From Scedosporium boydii (lineage: Eukaryota; Ascomycota; Sordariomycetes; Microascales; Microascaceae), in NCBI GenBank assembly GCA_002221725.1, contig NJFT01000077.1, forward strand, positions 62,001 to 126,000: a stretch of DNA of 64,000 bases, in the 5' to 3' direction. The notes under the pieces were generated by a model, which had not been told where the DNA came from, ran no database searches, and worked only from the letters and a program-made list of their open reading frames with translations. A program made the translations under genes and the position numbers. Positions 1-13,100 of the stretch are shown one piece after another (position 1 is the first letter of the stretch; each line of letters opens with the position of its first letter).

Positions 1-1380
1 TCAGGACTCCGTTCTTATAAACTCAACGGTTAGTTTATGATGATTTGGCCGGGGATGGGTAGTCGACAAGAGTCTCGAATGGAAGCTCACACGCTTCAAC
101 TGGCTCCAAAGCTTGTAGATCCCGATTCTGGAGACGAGGATATGCGCTGCCTAGAGTTTGAAGCTGTGGCTGATTGATCTGAACAATTATCGGGGTAAGA
201 AAGGGGAGGATGGTTGATTGGGCTTATACAAGTCCTCGCTGCTGGGTTGCCCGATGCGGTGGCCGATTGGGAGGCTGAGGGGAGTGGATGGTGGATGCAA
301 GTCTTGACACCGCCGCTTTGCTCTTTCAGTCTTTGACTTCTGAAAAGCGCCGAGCATTCGACACGATAGGTCGGGCTGCATATACGCTCGCACGGGTAAG
401 GAATCGAAAAAGCCGGTGTAGGCTATCTTTGGAGGAGGTTGGATTTCTGCGCGTGGACGGCGGGCTGCTGAGCTGTACAGGACATGAGATCCAACGGCAG
501 GGATTCATGCAGGTGGACTTCGAATGTAGCCGAGTCGATTAGGTAGAGCTCAAGTCGTGCGAATGCACATTCGGGTGTGCTCTCACACCTGGCCCACCCG
601 AGCGGTAGAGGAGAACGGGGCTATCAGTAAAATATTGACTCCGTTCGCGTGTGTCTGTTTCCACTCAGTTGGTAAGATTGGGAAAGAAGAAAATAAACAT
701 GAACGAGGTCAGGTTTGCAGCTGAAGCAGGACAACCAGACAGTTAAGGGTGGTGACCAAGTGGACTCCGAGCGGGTGGACAAGGGTGTGGGAAGGGTGCT
801 CTTGATGCCGAGCACTGTACGAATGTGTTTTAGGCAAGACCTGGAGTTTGGTTCGTACTTCGTACCTTGAGAATCAGGAGAACCAAATTTTGCAAGATGC
901 TCTCGTTGCAACTGGGAGGAAGATGTGCCAAACTTTTGAAAGCAGACAGCGACTACCGCGCCGCATTACCCGGGATACAAGCATATAAGTGAGAGGATCT
1001 AAGCAGATGCTTCAGAGGACTCAATCAACAGGTAATGTTCGGCTCAAACATTGGCACACCGAGTCTGTACGTGATGGCATGATGGGGGAAACGCCTCTTG
1101 AGTTGTGTTTCGCAGGGCAGCATCTGATTTGTACTGACCATAATACTTGGTACTGTCCAAGGAGGTGAAAATCCTGTGCAAAGTACATACAGGCTTGTAT
1201 AAGACCGTAGTAATCTAAATGGACTGAAGAAAATTCAGAGCAAAAGAGTGAGAGAAAAAAATACCCAGACTTAATACACCGCCGGTACCTAGGATGATGG
1301 TTGCAGTTGGCGTAGTAGGATGCCCGGGGAGGCTAGCCTTGGTCTCTGGCAGGGGTCTGTTAAGGGTTAAGGGTGTGGCT

Positions 1381-1468
1381 AGAAAGAAAAAAAAAAAAAA
1401 AAAGAAACAGGAAAAAAAAAAAGAAAGAAAAAAAAAGAAACAGGAAAAAAAAAAAGAAAGAAAAAAAG
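1381..1468. repeat. Purine-rich low-complexity tandem repeat
   Basis: An A-rich run interrupted by the marker GAAACAGG, which occurs at 1404-1411 and 1437-1444. This gives a period of 33 bases over roughly two units made almost wholly of A with scattered G. It reads as lysine-rich peptide on one strand and Phe/Leu-rich on the other, so the reading frames across it are artefacts of composition. Confidence 0.85.
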
Positions 1469-1994
1469 CGAGAACTGGAACAAGCCACTAGCCCAGGGGT
1501 GTGCACGAAGTACACTACACGACGCAGACTTTGTACTTGGAGGAAGACCCTTTCCAAGGATCCGTTGTGGATGGATGGGTCCCTGGCCAGTGAGAATGTG
1601 ACCTCATGTTGACATCCCCCGCGCCTGCACTAGAGCCAGTAATAACAGTATTTTGTAGTTGAATCACAGCTCGGAGTATGTGCTCGTTCGCGAGTGGAGG
1701 TCAGTAGATGGAAGGAGTGAGAGTCATAATCCGGAGAATATCCACGATCAGCTTGAGATTGTTAAACGTTAGAGAGGAACAGACATGCTCAAGGTGTAGG
1801 ACTCTCGCACTGGCGTACTTTGTAGTACTCGCTGTCTGACTGAGGTAAATCCGGAATCGCTTGTTTAGGGTCAAAGGCGTGTTGTCTGGGGTCTTCCAAC
1901 TAGAATGGATTTAATACGAACACCCGTGGTTTCTGGTGTCTGCCACGTTCAATCACCCTTCCCGAAGAACTCTAGGTGGGTCGCATCTCCGTGC

Positions 1995-2022
1995 GCATGC
2001 CATCAATTGATGTATGGCATGC
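1995..2022. repeat. Compound inverted repeat around CATCAATTGATG
   Basis: Arms GCATGCCAT and ATGGCATGC flank and overlap a perfect 12-bp palindrome, CATCAATTGATG, at 2001-2012. The same 12-bp palindrome recurs at 7192-7203 without the outer arms. It could be a dimeric protein-binding site or a small hairpin. No function is known to me. Confidence 0.5.
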
Positions 2023-3687
2023 TCATGTGCGTTCTCGTCTGGCCGTCAATAATCGCAGGAGAGACAGCGCATGTATGCTGGGACACGTACAGCAGTTGGC
2101 GCCTATTCCCGCGTGTGGGAGGTCAACCGCAGTGTCTGACTGGATCCCACGCACCAGAAGGGATACTGAGCAGTATTGCAACTTCGCAAAGTGTTGGCAA
2201 GTGGAGACTAAACGACGTAGGGATGCCCAAGGTTATGATTGAGATGATGACTGGACAAGAGGAAAAGAAGGAAAAGAAACACAAGCAAACTCTGGGAGAT
2301 TGGTCCAAGGGTGGGGAAATACTAACCACTCTGGGAGCCTTTACACCCACAGCTGCATGTAGTATTCCTGTTCCAAGAGGCCGGAACGCAAGTATCTCTC
2401 AGCAGCTCGCAGACGATGACAGGGCCGCCGAAGTGGAACAGACTGATCCCATCGGTGGGGAATAAAGGCGGTGAGTTCAGAGTAATTATACTGACTGATG
2501 GGCTGCTCGTGTCTGTGTCCGCCTCTCATGGCAGATTATGAATCAGGCTCTCAGCTTCTTTGTGAGCAAACTGTTCAACTGCGTTGCGTTCTTGTACTTA
2601 GTAGTACAGCATGGGCCAGGCCGTTCGACATTTCTTCAAGACGGGGAGGGCCAGGCCGTGAGAAATGGTGCACCGGATAAGCCCGCCTGCTCGGGTTAGG
2701 GCTGTTGAGTAGAGACTATCCCGGTGGAGCTAGAACACCCTCCTCCCGTTCCTTAGTGTGTCAACGTGGACAGGGAAGTACAAGGTAACACCCAATGCCT
2801 CGCCGTGTGGCAACACTGTGGTGGGAATTTAAAAAGACAGCCGAGGGAATCTGTAAATACGGAGGACTGAGACGCCTTGATCTGGACTGGGAAAAATTAG
2901 CTCGGCTGGCAAGCAAAGCTGAGCTTGGTGTCGTGACTGTTGTTCGGGATCTGCAGAAGAATGTCGGTCTGGAAGAAGAATGCCAAGCCCCCGAGGGGAT
3001 AATAGCCGATCCCAAGTGCCAGGCGTCATTGCACGAAGCAATATATGCGCCCCTGCCCAAACTCCAAAGCAGTCGGTATCTTAGCATTGCGATGTCGGGA
3101 GCGGGAGGAACCACTGTCTGTCTGGTTGCTGATAGCATAAATAGGAACGATATTGCCGCTTCATGTAATCGTATGAAGGACAGCAATGAACCCTTTGAAT
3201 AGAATCCACCAACGAAAGGAGGAGAGCCCCTGCAGCCCTGACGAAGCGGGAGTGAGAGGCGGATGTAGTTTAGTAGGAGCCGGCAATATTAGCAATCCCG
3301 CAAGAGTAGGCCAGTCAGTGTAATATGAGGAATTCGGCATTGAGCACGATGATCCGAATGTTGGGACCACACTGGAGCAGGCGCCACCGCGGTTGACGAC
3401 ATCGGCAGCACAAGTCAAATCACTTCTACTACATGGGGCAAGAACGAATGTGGTCTCAATTCGGATTGATGACGACAAGCACGAGCTTCGAGAGCCCCAT
3501 CCGTCCCACAAGAATCGCCAGCCGTGCTGTTTTGGGAAGGCCTCTAATAATCAATGGTGGTTCAAGTCGGGTGCCCCTGCTCTTTTCGGAGTTTGCATGT
3601 GGTGGGTGGAGACAGGTATTCTTGCGACCAACCTCCTCTAAGGAAAGCGTGAGGCACCAGATATTTCCAAAAGTCAATGCTTCTACC

Positions 3688-5956
3688 TACTCCGTACTTC
3701 GTACGCATAGATTACAAGTATGAAAGCACTCCCTTCTGTAGTGTTGCTTTCCTCTCCAAGCCTGCTTTTTAAATACGTTCTCAAACTTGACACCAATAGG
3801 GAAGACACTCCAGTGCGTGTGATACTTGTTAGGTATGGAACCTCACGTTCCGAGTCAACGGTACATGTACTTTCCAGTTGGAGTTAGGGCAGGTGAGGCC
3901 AATGTACAGGGACCTGGTTTGGCCTGCAGGTACTTACGTACAAGTTATTCTGTCAGAAATGGATGGGGTCTGGCCGTTGGAACGGATCCTATTGGAGAGA
4001 AGCAGCCATTCGCTGGCTTGACCCTTGGATGTGACAGGCGTTCGCCTTGTCGATGAAAAAAAAACTTGGAGCTCGGGAATTATACGAGCTGATGGTTTTC
4101 AACTGCTCTATCCACACCGCTTCCTCTTCCACCACACGGAGTATTAGTACCTCGTTGCATCCCCAGCCCAAGTACGAAGTAGGATGATGTGCAACGGGGG
4201 AAGCTTCAAATGACACACATCTGATCTGTCACTTCTCTCACGCCTCTCAGGGGTTACCGGCCTTTCCAATACCATAGAACACCGTGCTGTGGCACCCTAT
4301 CTCCTTCTGGGAATAAGCATTGGGTCCAGACGGAGTTCGACACACCTATTCTATATGTACGCATAGGTAGGCGGAGCTGAGGCTCTTCGTGAACACCGGA
4401 TGGGCCACGAATCTGAATTATCGATCGGATGCAGCTGCCATTTGCCCTGAGCACCCAAGAGCCAGTGAATTGTCACGATTGATGTGTTCGGAGCGAGGCG
4501 AACAGACCGTATTGTTATTTGTCTACACCAACTCAGCACAGGGATTCCTAAAACGGATTCTGTCGTCGTGGTATTGGGCGTTCCGCGCTGCGGCCCAATC
4601 TGCGGCCAGGATGGGACAGGACCATCATGGCGGTGCGTGCATTATGAAGTAGGCCCCTGCTCCTTCATTGTTCGTACTTCGTAGTGTAGTGTACACACTC
4701 CGTAATCTACGTACTGCTTACGAAGTAGTCAGCAACAGCCAGCATCAAAATCCCGAGACCGCCTCGAATGACCCCATGGATAATTTGAAGTGCAGCAAAT
4801 CCATCGCCAGCCCTAGTTAAGCACACTCCTACACCACTCAATGCCTTGGTAATACGAAGTAGTGCATCCATCAATGGGTATGGCGGGTAAGTTTAGTGCC
4901 CCACGGGGAAGCTCCACGGCCCGGCGCATTCTGATTTGCCGTGCTTGGGACTGAGGAGGAGACGTTAACCAATACGGACTGTGTAATTTCACTCTTTCTT
5001 GGATAATCTCTTGCACTTTCATTCGAAGGACGTAGGATTGATCAAAATACTCTTGGGAAGCGAGTATCGCTTGGGAATGTTGTCAGGAATATCCAGTTCC
5101 CATTTACTATGCCCCCAGGGTTCAAAGATCGTGCTTATCTCTACATATCGCCAACCTCTGTACTTCGAGCGTATATCCCCGAGCTCTGTCGTTTATACCC
5201 GAGAGTATATCCAAAGTATTTGACGGTGGTCCTCATATACTTTGCTTTAGCAAGCACAGAACTTGGACCCAAGAAGAGTCAAGAGCCCTTCCGTCTGCAG
5301 ACCCACTGGGCATTCGTCGCACGACCCGCATAGGGATCAGGTCCAGCATCCGTGTCGGACCGCGAAGGCGCAGGGACCCGAGGCGAGGGTACCATACCTT
5401 GTTGTCCTCCAATCGGGCTTGCCAGGGTATGTCAACTATGTAGCAACGTTCTTTGGCAAGGAGATTCCCTGTCTCACGCATCTTCCAATCCTGTTCCATA
5501 AACTATTTGTTTTCCTCAGTAAGTTTACGAAGTAGGTTAGAGAGAGTGGCGTTGTATTCTGAGCTGAGATTACCTGGATTGGCCTCTGGTCGGTAAATGT
5601 GCGAAGTTGTTGGTGATTGATTGATGAATGTGGCCGAGATTACAAGGTAGATTCAGCACTAGTGTCGCCAAATTAGTTGAGCCTGGGAGGGATCAAGTTC
5701 TTCACAGGGAATTGCTATTTGAATGCCAAGGTCCGTCAGTGTCACGCTCCCTTCGAAGGGAAATGGCTCCCCGGTCGAGTTGTATTCTAAGGAGGTGCCC
5801 CAGTAGAATTATCAAATGTAGTGGCTACACTCCAGGCTTCGTTGTGAGTTCCACAGAGTGGGATCTATGAGCCGTCTAAGTATTCATTTTAATTGATGTT
5901 TCCACCGGTGTTCCATGTTGCTTTCGGTGACCAGCCCTGAACGCCCGTACTTCGTA
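3688..5956. repeat. Cluster of seven TACTTCGTA/TACGAAGTA sites
   Basis: Exact copies begin at 3695, 4173, 4675, 4719, 4853, 5526 and 5948, in both orientations. The one-base variant TACTCCGTA at 3688 overlaps the 3695 copy. The 4675 and 4719 copies face each other and could pair as a 9-bp stem with a 35-nt loop. A TATGAAGTA variant lies at 4643-4651. No coding gene is seen around them. Confidence 0.8.
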
Positions 5957-6963
5957 GCTCAGAAACGTTAGCACCAGGATGATGCCTGCCTATTAAGTTG
6001 TGGCTTCTGTGGAAATAAAACTGCTTGGTACCTCGGATTGATTTCCTTATGAAAACGAAGTAACATCGTGGAGTATGTGAAAGGCATCCAAAGTCGTAAG
6101 GACCATGGAGACCTATGAAGTATGCTCCACTAATAGATCGATACCACCAATAACGGGGCTACCCCCATTTCTACCCTCATCGTGCATCTAAGTACCGATG
6201 ATGCATTTGATCTTACCACCGACCCACGCGACGAAGCGTTACTTGGCAATGATGTTTGATCGGGTCAATGGTGGAAAGAAGGTGGAGATTCTTCATCTTC
6301 TTGATATTAATTACCGAGTCATTTTTTTTCTTCTTCTATTCCATACTCCATATACTTTGTTGGAAAGACAATCTAGAGCAATCATCTGATGCTCCTCCTG
6401 GCGTTGAGCTCCTTCCTGCGAAATGGATGTACTCCGTACATTAAATTCACATCATTGGGGCGACGACACGGCCACCGGACCTGGCGTGGCTTACGACGAT
6501 GTCACTGGGCGCCACGAAAGCCGCCAGGCCACGAGGTAATTAGTGCACTAAGTATTGTAACTTCTCCCCGTATTACCGAAGCTTCGATATCAATCCCTAA
6601 ACACAGACCAGGACATCCGGCAGACTGGCTGCGAGTGCGTCGTGCGTACACTACTTTAGCCTGGCAACAGGGGGCTAACTTCAACGTTCTCAGTCAATAA
6701 TCCTTTTCGCCTTACTGGTGGTATTGACGGTCCTCAAGCCAAACTGAGCTACGTCGTGCTTACAGCCTACTACTCATACTAGTACGAAGCAATACTGGGT
6801 GAAGAAGAAAACCCAATTTTCATTCAATCTTTGGAGTAGAAATTTCAATGTTGGATGCTACATTCACTCCCATTAATATCGGTCCTTCCAACGTTTAAAT
6901 TGACTGTGATGTTCCCCAAACTACGTCCAGGGTAGGGGCCAGGAGTGTTCCTATCCTGTTCTG

Positions 6964-7955
6964 TACTTCGTAATGCCCCAGAGTCCAAGAGTCCGTCCAA
7001 AGATTTCCGACCCGCTGTGGCTGAAGGATTTGAAAGTTTGATTCTATCGACCAAATTGAAGCTTCGTGGTCAGGCCTGTCAGAACCGCCGACTGGGCTAA
7101 GGAGGGCGAGATCTGCAAGGGACCTAATATTAGTTCCCACCATTCCTCTCCATCTAAGCATGGGCCGCCCCATTTCCAGAATCCCGGCGTCCATCAATTG
7201 ATGTTTCGGACCCCCACTAAACGCCTCATTTTCTCCAAAAAGTACGAAGTAGATTACACTATTGCTCCGTGTTGGACCCTACATCAATCACCGATCAGCA
7301 GGCAGGAAACCGAACAAATGCGAAGGAGTTCAGGATGCGCCTCTTCTGGATGGGGACCCACCAGACTATAGTGGCGTACACTACTAAGGCTGCGCTAATG
7401 TACGTATGGTCCGGCCACCGGGTTGAGCTTCCGGGCACAAGAACCGCCGAGTGCGGCAAGGATTTGATGTTGAGGTTCTCGCCATCCCTTGGTTGCCTTT
7501 ACTTCGTAGGAGAATGTAGTCTTAGTATGTAAGATTATGAAGTAGAGTCGAATCAGAGCACAAATACGAGTACCGCGCCCTCCAAGCTAAGTACCTAGAA
7601 TACTGCCAATTTACCTTTAGATCCTCCCTTAATAGTACCCAGCTGGCGGGCGAGGAGGGTGACATTCTCATATTGCTTACGAGGAGTGTCTAGACTTATA
7701 TCCATGGCAGGGCTCGAGATCTGCAAACGGCTTGTGTGCCAGGCCCTTGCTTTTAATTGTTACCGACCTATTACGTCGCTTGGGAAGGACGGCGCCAGTG
7801 CAACACGATATCTGGTAGTTTCATTGCCCTTATTACCTCTTCCCTCTTTCCGTGAAGACACACACGAGTAATTGTGACAGATACAAGCGATATCAATAAT
7901 GTACTGTACTTCGTAGTGTACTCCGTACATACAGGTAGTGCGCACATACTTCGTA
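6964..7955. repeat. Cluster of five TACTTCGTA/TACGAAGTA sites
   Basis: Exact copies begin at 6964, 7243, 7500, 7907 and 7947. Variant TACTCCGTA is at 7919-7927 and TATGAAGTA at 7536-7544. The string GTACTTCGTAGTGTA at 7906-7920 is identical to 4674-4688, so the shared unit can be longer than nine bases. Confidence 0.8.
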
Positions 7956-10900
7956 CTTGGTAGTTCCATCACTCCTTCTGCACCAAACGGATCGCCTACC
8001 ACCTTCCTCCCCCTAGTTTGCCCCAGAGAAGGAGCTAGATCGCGTGGCTGCACCGTTCCTCCCCGGAAATTGCAATGGCGCGATAGAACAGAAGCTGACA
8101 CTGCTAGCGTACAAGGCTAGACTCGAACGTGCTGGATCACACAGGATCCGCGTGGTGGAATGAAGCACTCACATATTCACGCGCTACTGCTCTCGTCCTT
8201 GCCTCGTTGATGACGATAGACAAGGGGCGACAAGGACATCGTCCCCCATCCCTTGCTCCTCCCCGGTCTCGTTAGCACCTTGGACGACCTACCGCCTGAG
8301 GGCGACTCCAACTAGTCTAGTACGAGGTTTTTTTTCTTGGGAAATTGCCCTGGTGGTGCACCACCAAAGTGCCTCAGACCCTGGACCTTGAACCCTCCCC
8401 GATCCCGTTGCGACTTCTGTTCCTACGGACGGAGTACTTCTATTCCTACAGTACCAAGTATGGCTCCTAGAGTATCCTTCCCTGTGAAGTAGCTCAGCTC
8501 GAGGCGCCAGCCGGCCAAGCGCGGTATTACCAGTGGGGCGAGCTACTCCAATTGTTATTTCGATGTGGTTGCGAGGCAATTACGGAGAAGGAAGTATTGA
8601 CGATGGGGTATCATCGATGGTTGGTCGGGTCATGAGGCACTAAGATTATAGCGTTTCTAAACTAATAACTGAACTATCTAAGATGGAGCACACTGAGCAC
8701 GCTGCATGTATGTATGGCATGCATCATCTTGCAGGCTGCACCTTGGAAAGATCAATCGATGGAACGTGAGAGCGTCAATGCTAGCTAGCGCCGTACACTC
8801 TGACCTCCCTTTGCCGGTTGCTCCTGGTCTGAGCTATGGCTGGCTCATGGTGAGCATAGCTGGTTAGTGCAGCACTGGCTGGCAGAGTGCAGGCGGACCT
8901 GGGGAAGCTCCCGTCCAGTTCATGCATGTCGAATAACCAAAGAAACTAATCGAAGCCCAGTGTTTGTTTTTTTGGTAGAAGCTGTGCTTCCCTTTCGGTC
9001 CAGCTTGGAGTGCCTGACGGGCGATGCATAAGGCTGTTCAGAGTGCCACTTGGTGTGCAACGAAAACTCAACCGAGTCCTCATGATCGCCCTTCCGTCCA
9101 CACACGATGCGACGCGACCTCTGCCACCAGATGCAATTCCTTATTCACACTTTGTAATCTCGTTCTCCATCGGAGAATATTTGCTAGCCGTCGAATCCGC
9201 ACATTCCGGAGTACATGGTACATTACCACTTGCACATTCCAATTTCCGCCCTCTTGGCCTCCAGTTTCATCCAACGTCAGGGGACCGTTCTCGATGGATG
9301 CAACGTTGGTGATGGCCCGGCCAAGAGACCTCGCCTCGCAGTCTGCAAACACAGAAGATACTCCACAGTTTTGTGTTCACGCGGTCGCATTTCATTTGCG
9401 GAACCGCTGCGGGAGTCGTCTCTCCTACATACTCATGTCCATGGAGCTGACGAAGGCAGGCGCTTTGAGATCCAAATGGAACCCGACCACCACCATTTGG
9501 CAGGTTTCTAAACTATGAAAGAGTCGATGTCGAAGCCAAACAGACTCCCATTGGTGCCGTCGTACCTTGCTCCGGGATGATTACACTGCACTCCATCGTT
9601 GGTGATATGCAGAGGTCCCCACGGCTTATGATGCCTTTTCTGACTTGTCGCCTTGTTTTTCACATTTGCGCCTCGTCACGGGGCTTGAATATCATCATTC
9701 AACGTGACTTTTCCCACGCCCTGCAAAGTAGATCACTTTTTTGTGTTCTCCTCTCATCCATTTCCGCGTCGGAGCGCTTGATCTTTGGTGGAGATATGAG
9801 CATTTCTTTATTCAAACGTGGAGGCACCGCCCCCATTCCCCCCCTCACATCCGGCCTTTTGATTCACGACTGTGCGACGTGGCACCAGTTGGAGGCGTTC
9901 TCGCATATGCGCTCCTTTGAAAAATGTGCCACCGTGACCCCATCCGCAGCCCGTCGGGGCCGGCTCAGGGGAGGTATACGCGCAGCAGCAGCTGATCAAG
10001 TGACGCGGGTGCTCTTGGAGGGATGGTCGTGTCTGGGGCTGTGAACTGGAGTGTTGTTGCTCGAAGGCGTTCGAAATGAGTTTTCATTTGCTAGAAACAG
10101 GACATGCTCACGCCCAATCGGTTCCGATGGATACGACGAGATAGAAAACCACGCACGACTGACTGGCAGAGGCCGGTAAGTTTTTCAGCATTGTCCCTAC
10201 CATTGGTACATAATTGCCTCGTTCAAGCAAATCATACATCCGACCAACATCCAGTGGTGGTCTTTCCCCCCCCTTTTTCTGCACCCATGGCCCCCAAGTA
10301 TCATCCGTCTTGGGAATCCATCCGCTCATGAACATTCCCTCCATGCATTGCGGCAGGCAGATACGGAGCAGTGACGCAACCCCTCACGGCGGAGTGGGTG
10401 CCTCCTATCATTATTCGCTAGTGCAAGAGCGTCAACGAGGATATTCTGCGCATGATGCGCACACACGCCTAAGCGCCGTCCCGTCACCTGCATAAGCCGA
10501 AACGGACCGTGAACAACCTCGCGATTTTACGGGCGGTGTTTGCCCTCGTATGAGTGGCTTGTCGCGTGGAAATTACAATTGATGCCGGTCAATCACCTGT
10601 CAATAATCAATATTAGCTGGGAGTGGCTGGTTTCTGGTATTTGGCCTTGACCAATGCATCGCGGGATTGGGGGGTTGAGGGATTGCAGGAGTCTGTCCGC
10701 ACGATGAGCCCGTTGGCTCGTGAGCAGGACGAGGACGAGGCCAAGGCTTAAAGCCCAACTTCGTTCCTGCGGCGGCGCAGCTCTCTCCTTTTACCCTCAA
10801 CCTTGCTCGCACCCCCTCGGCGATCTTGACTTTGACGATCGTCGACTGGCGATATGGGAGTGGCCTGGACAAACGAGCGCGGTGTCTTCTCAGGCCGAAG

Positions 10901-12097
10901 TTTGGTTGGCCTGACCGGGGCACAATCAGCGTTTGTTCCGCGCCCGCTTTGGCCAGCAGGGGCTTGCTACTGTTTGTCACTATCAAGATGAGATTACTCT
11001 CGTTTCAATTCTCGAGACATCAGCCGACCCCAAGGGTAAGAGTATGGACAAAAAAGTAAATCAAGGATTGCTGTTCAAGCCCTTTCCCTTTGGTAAAAGT
11101 CGAAGACGATAGTTGATCTCCCCCAAGAAAAAACTCGCAGCGAGGCGGGGCCAATTTAATGGATGACTGACGTCAACAAGCTAGATTTTCCCCTTACTTG
11201 TATTGATAGCTGAGACCTTGGTCGCAGCGACGGAGCAGAGAGACCACCTTGCCCGCGACCATTTTCGGGTCGGCCCAGCATCTCGGTTCGGAGGGCCGTC
11301 TTCCGACTGGAACTAGCCGTCATAATTTTGGCGCGACCATTCACCCCCGCCTTTGGAAACATGCATGGTGGTTTGGCTGGTGGAGACAGGATGGACTTTT
11401 CGGGTTGATTGACTAGTGTAGACCAGGACACTACTGAAAAGGGCGTTGCATGCGGGAGTTTGGCATGACAGGCGGCTGTAAATTTCCGAAGCTGTGATGA
11501 ATCGGGAGGATCGCTGCTACTTGAGGGATCGCACCATCATGTTGCCACGGGCAATGGTGAGGAGATAAACAACTTGATGGCTAAAATGGCCAATTCGTCC
11601 TCATCTGAGATAGGGTTCGGATCGATGTCGAAATGGATTTGCTCCGTGGTGAGCTCCACTCTGCGCGGCTCGACAAATCTGCCGGGAAAGCGAAGTGGGT
11701 TGAATGAAGCCACGAATGACGGACGGGAAGTAGCTGCAGAAGAGGGATAAAGGAAGCGGGAGCAACACGTTTCATTCATTCACAATGGACATGAGCCTCA
11801 CACAGACATGCCGCGGTAGGCTAGGACTAAGTTAGCGGGTATGAGGAGGGGGCTACTCAATGTTTCTCGGAAAGGCGGGGAAAAGAGCCAAGCGATCAAT
11901 CGATGAAGCGTGAGAGATAAAAACGGGGAGCTACACAGGATCCAACTTTAATAGATGAGTGTCTTCCCTCCCCTTGCGTCCTTCTAGGTATTTTTTTTTC
12001 TCCTCCCGAAAATACCAATTGGCGAGTCTTAATCACGTCAGTGAACAGCGACCCCCAAAAACAAAAGAAAGAGAGCCAGCACCTAAATTCATCCATC

Positions 12098-13100
12098 ATG
12101 GCCGCCTCCGACTACGAGATTTGGACCGTAGAGGAGCCGTACCTCGAGTCCCACTGTAAGCTGGGCGAGGGTCCCTTCTACGAGAAGGCCACCAACACTC
12201 TACGCTTCGTCGACATCATCCAGCACCGCGTGCATACCGTCAACCTGACCGAAGGCCCTTCATCCTTCCAGACCATCCAGCTCGACTGCCCCGTCACAGT
12301 GACGGCAGACATTGAGGGCGTTGACCCTGCGGAGAAGATCCTCATCGGTGTCAAGTACGGCCTCGCCATTCTCGATCGCAAGACGGGCAAGTATGAGTAT
12401 GTCGCCAAGCTGGCCGAGACTCCCAACGAGAGGTTGCGGACGAACGATGGTGGGGCGGATCCTAACGGGAGGTTCTGGCTTGGAACCATGACGGATTTCA
12501 ACCTCGGAGAGTTCCAACCTGAGGGTAAGTAAATAACACATGTAGCCTTTTTCTTCTTTTCGCGCACCAAGAACAAAAATGTAGGCGTATTTCTCACGAT
12601 AATCCTTAGGCGGTCTCATCCGCTTCGATGGCACGGCCACCTCCGAGCTCATCAAGGACCTCACAATCCCCAACTCAGTCGGCTGGTCCCCCAACAACAA
12701 AACCCTATACTTCACGCACTCCACCTCGGCCGAAGTTCTGGCCTTCGACTACGACGTCGAAACGGGCGGCATCTCCAACCAGCGAGTCTTCTACAAACAC
12801 GAGGGCTCCGGCGGACCCGACGGCTTCCGCGTCGACGTCAACGGCTTCATCTGGCACGCCGTGTACGGTGAAGGGAGGGTTCTCAAGATCAACCCCGAGG
12901 GAAAGCTCGTGGGGGAGGTTAGGCTGCCGACGAGGAACATTACCTGCACACAGTTTGTGGGGACAGAGTTGTTTATTACTACGGCGAATGATGACGAGGC
13001 GGAGGGTGGGGAGAGGAGCAAGGCGTTGGGCGGTGCGGTCTTTAGGGTTGATGTTGGGGTTGAGGGGCTGCCTTTGTTCCCTTATAAGTTGCAGGCTTGA
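12098..13100 (+). CDS. SMP-30/gluconolactonase/regucalcin-family protein
   Basis: Two exons, 12098-12524 and 12610-13100, joined across an 85-nt intron (GTAAGT...TTAG), give 305 aa, close to the roughly 300 aa usual for SMP-30/regucalcin. Family members are six-bladed beta-propellers that bind a divalent metal and hydrolyse sugar lactones. The metal-site signatures are visible: Glu in LGEGPFY near the N-terminus, Asn in RTNDGGADPNGRFWLGTM, Asn in IPNSVGWSPNN, and Asp in GGPDGFRVD. There is no signal peptide, so the protein is probably cytosolic. The start ATG lies in the context ATCATGG after an A-rich leader. The gene converges with the methyltransferase gene downstream. The true substrate (gluconolactone or another lactone) cannot be told from sequence. 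Confidence 0.93.

Larger units (their letters stand above)
1..12097. other. 12-kb gene-free region rich in TACGAAGTA motifs
   Basis: No reading frame here shows a recognisable domain, and those present are short and overlap on both strands, as chance frames do. Base composition is not strongly AT-biased, so heavy repeat-induced point mutation is not obvious by eye. The stretch contains a purine-rich tandem repeat (1381-1480), a compound inverted repeat (1995-2022) and 13 exact copies of TACGAAGTA/TACTTCGTA (first one at 856-864). It could hold non-coding transcripts or decayed elements. I see no tRNA or rRNA in it. Confidence 0.6.

Noticed and set aside
1294..1612. Lys-rich reading frames on the plus strand and Phe-rich ones on the minus strand
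   Set aside because: They are translations of a purine tandem repeat with no codon-like structure.
9024..10044. Plus-strand frames of 164 and 155 aa
   Set aside because: No motif, several equally long overlapping frames in other phases and on the other strand, composition unlike neighbouring genes.
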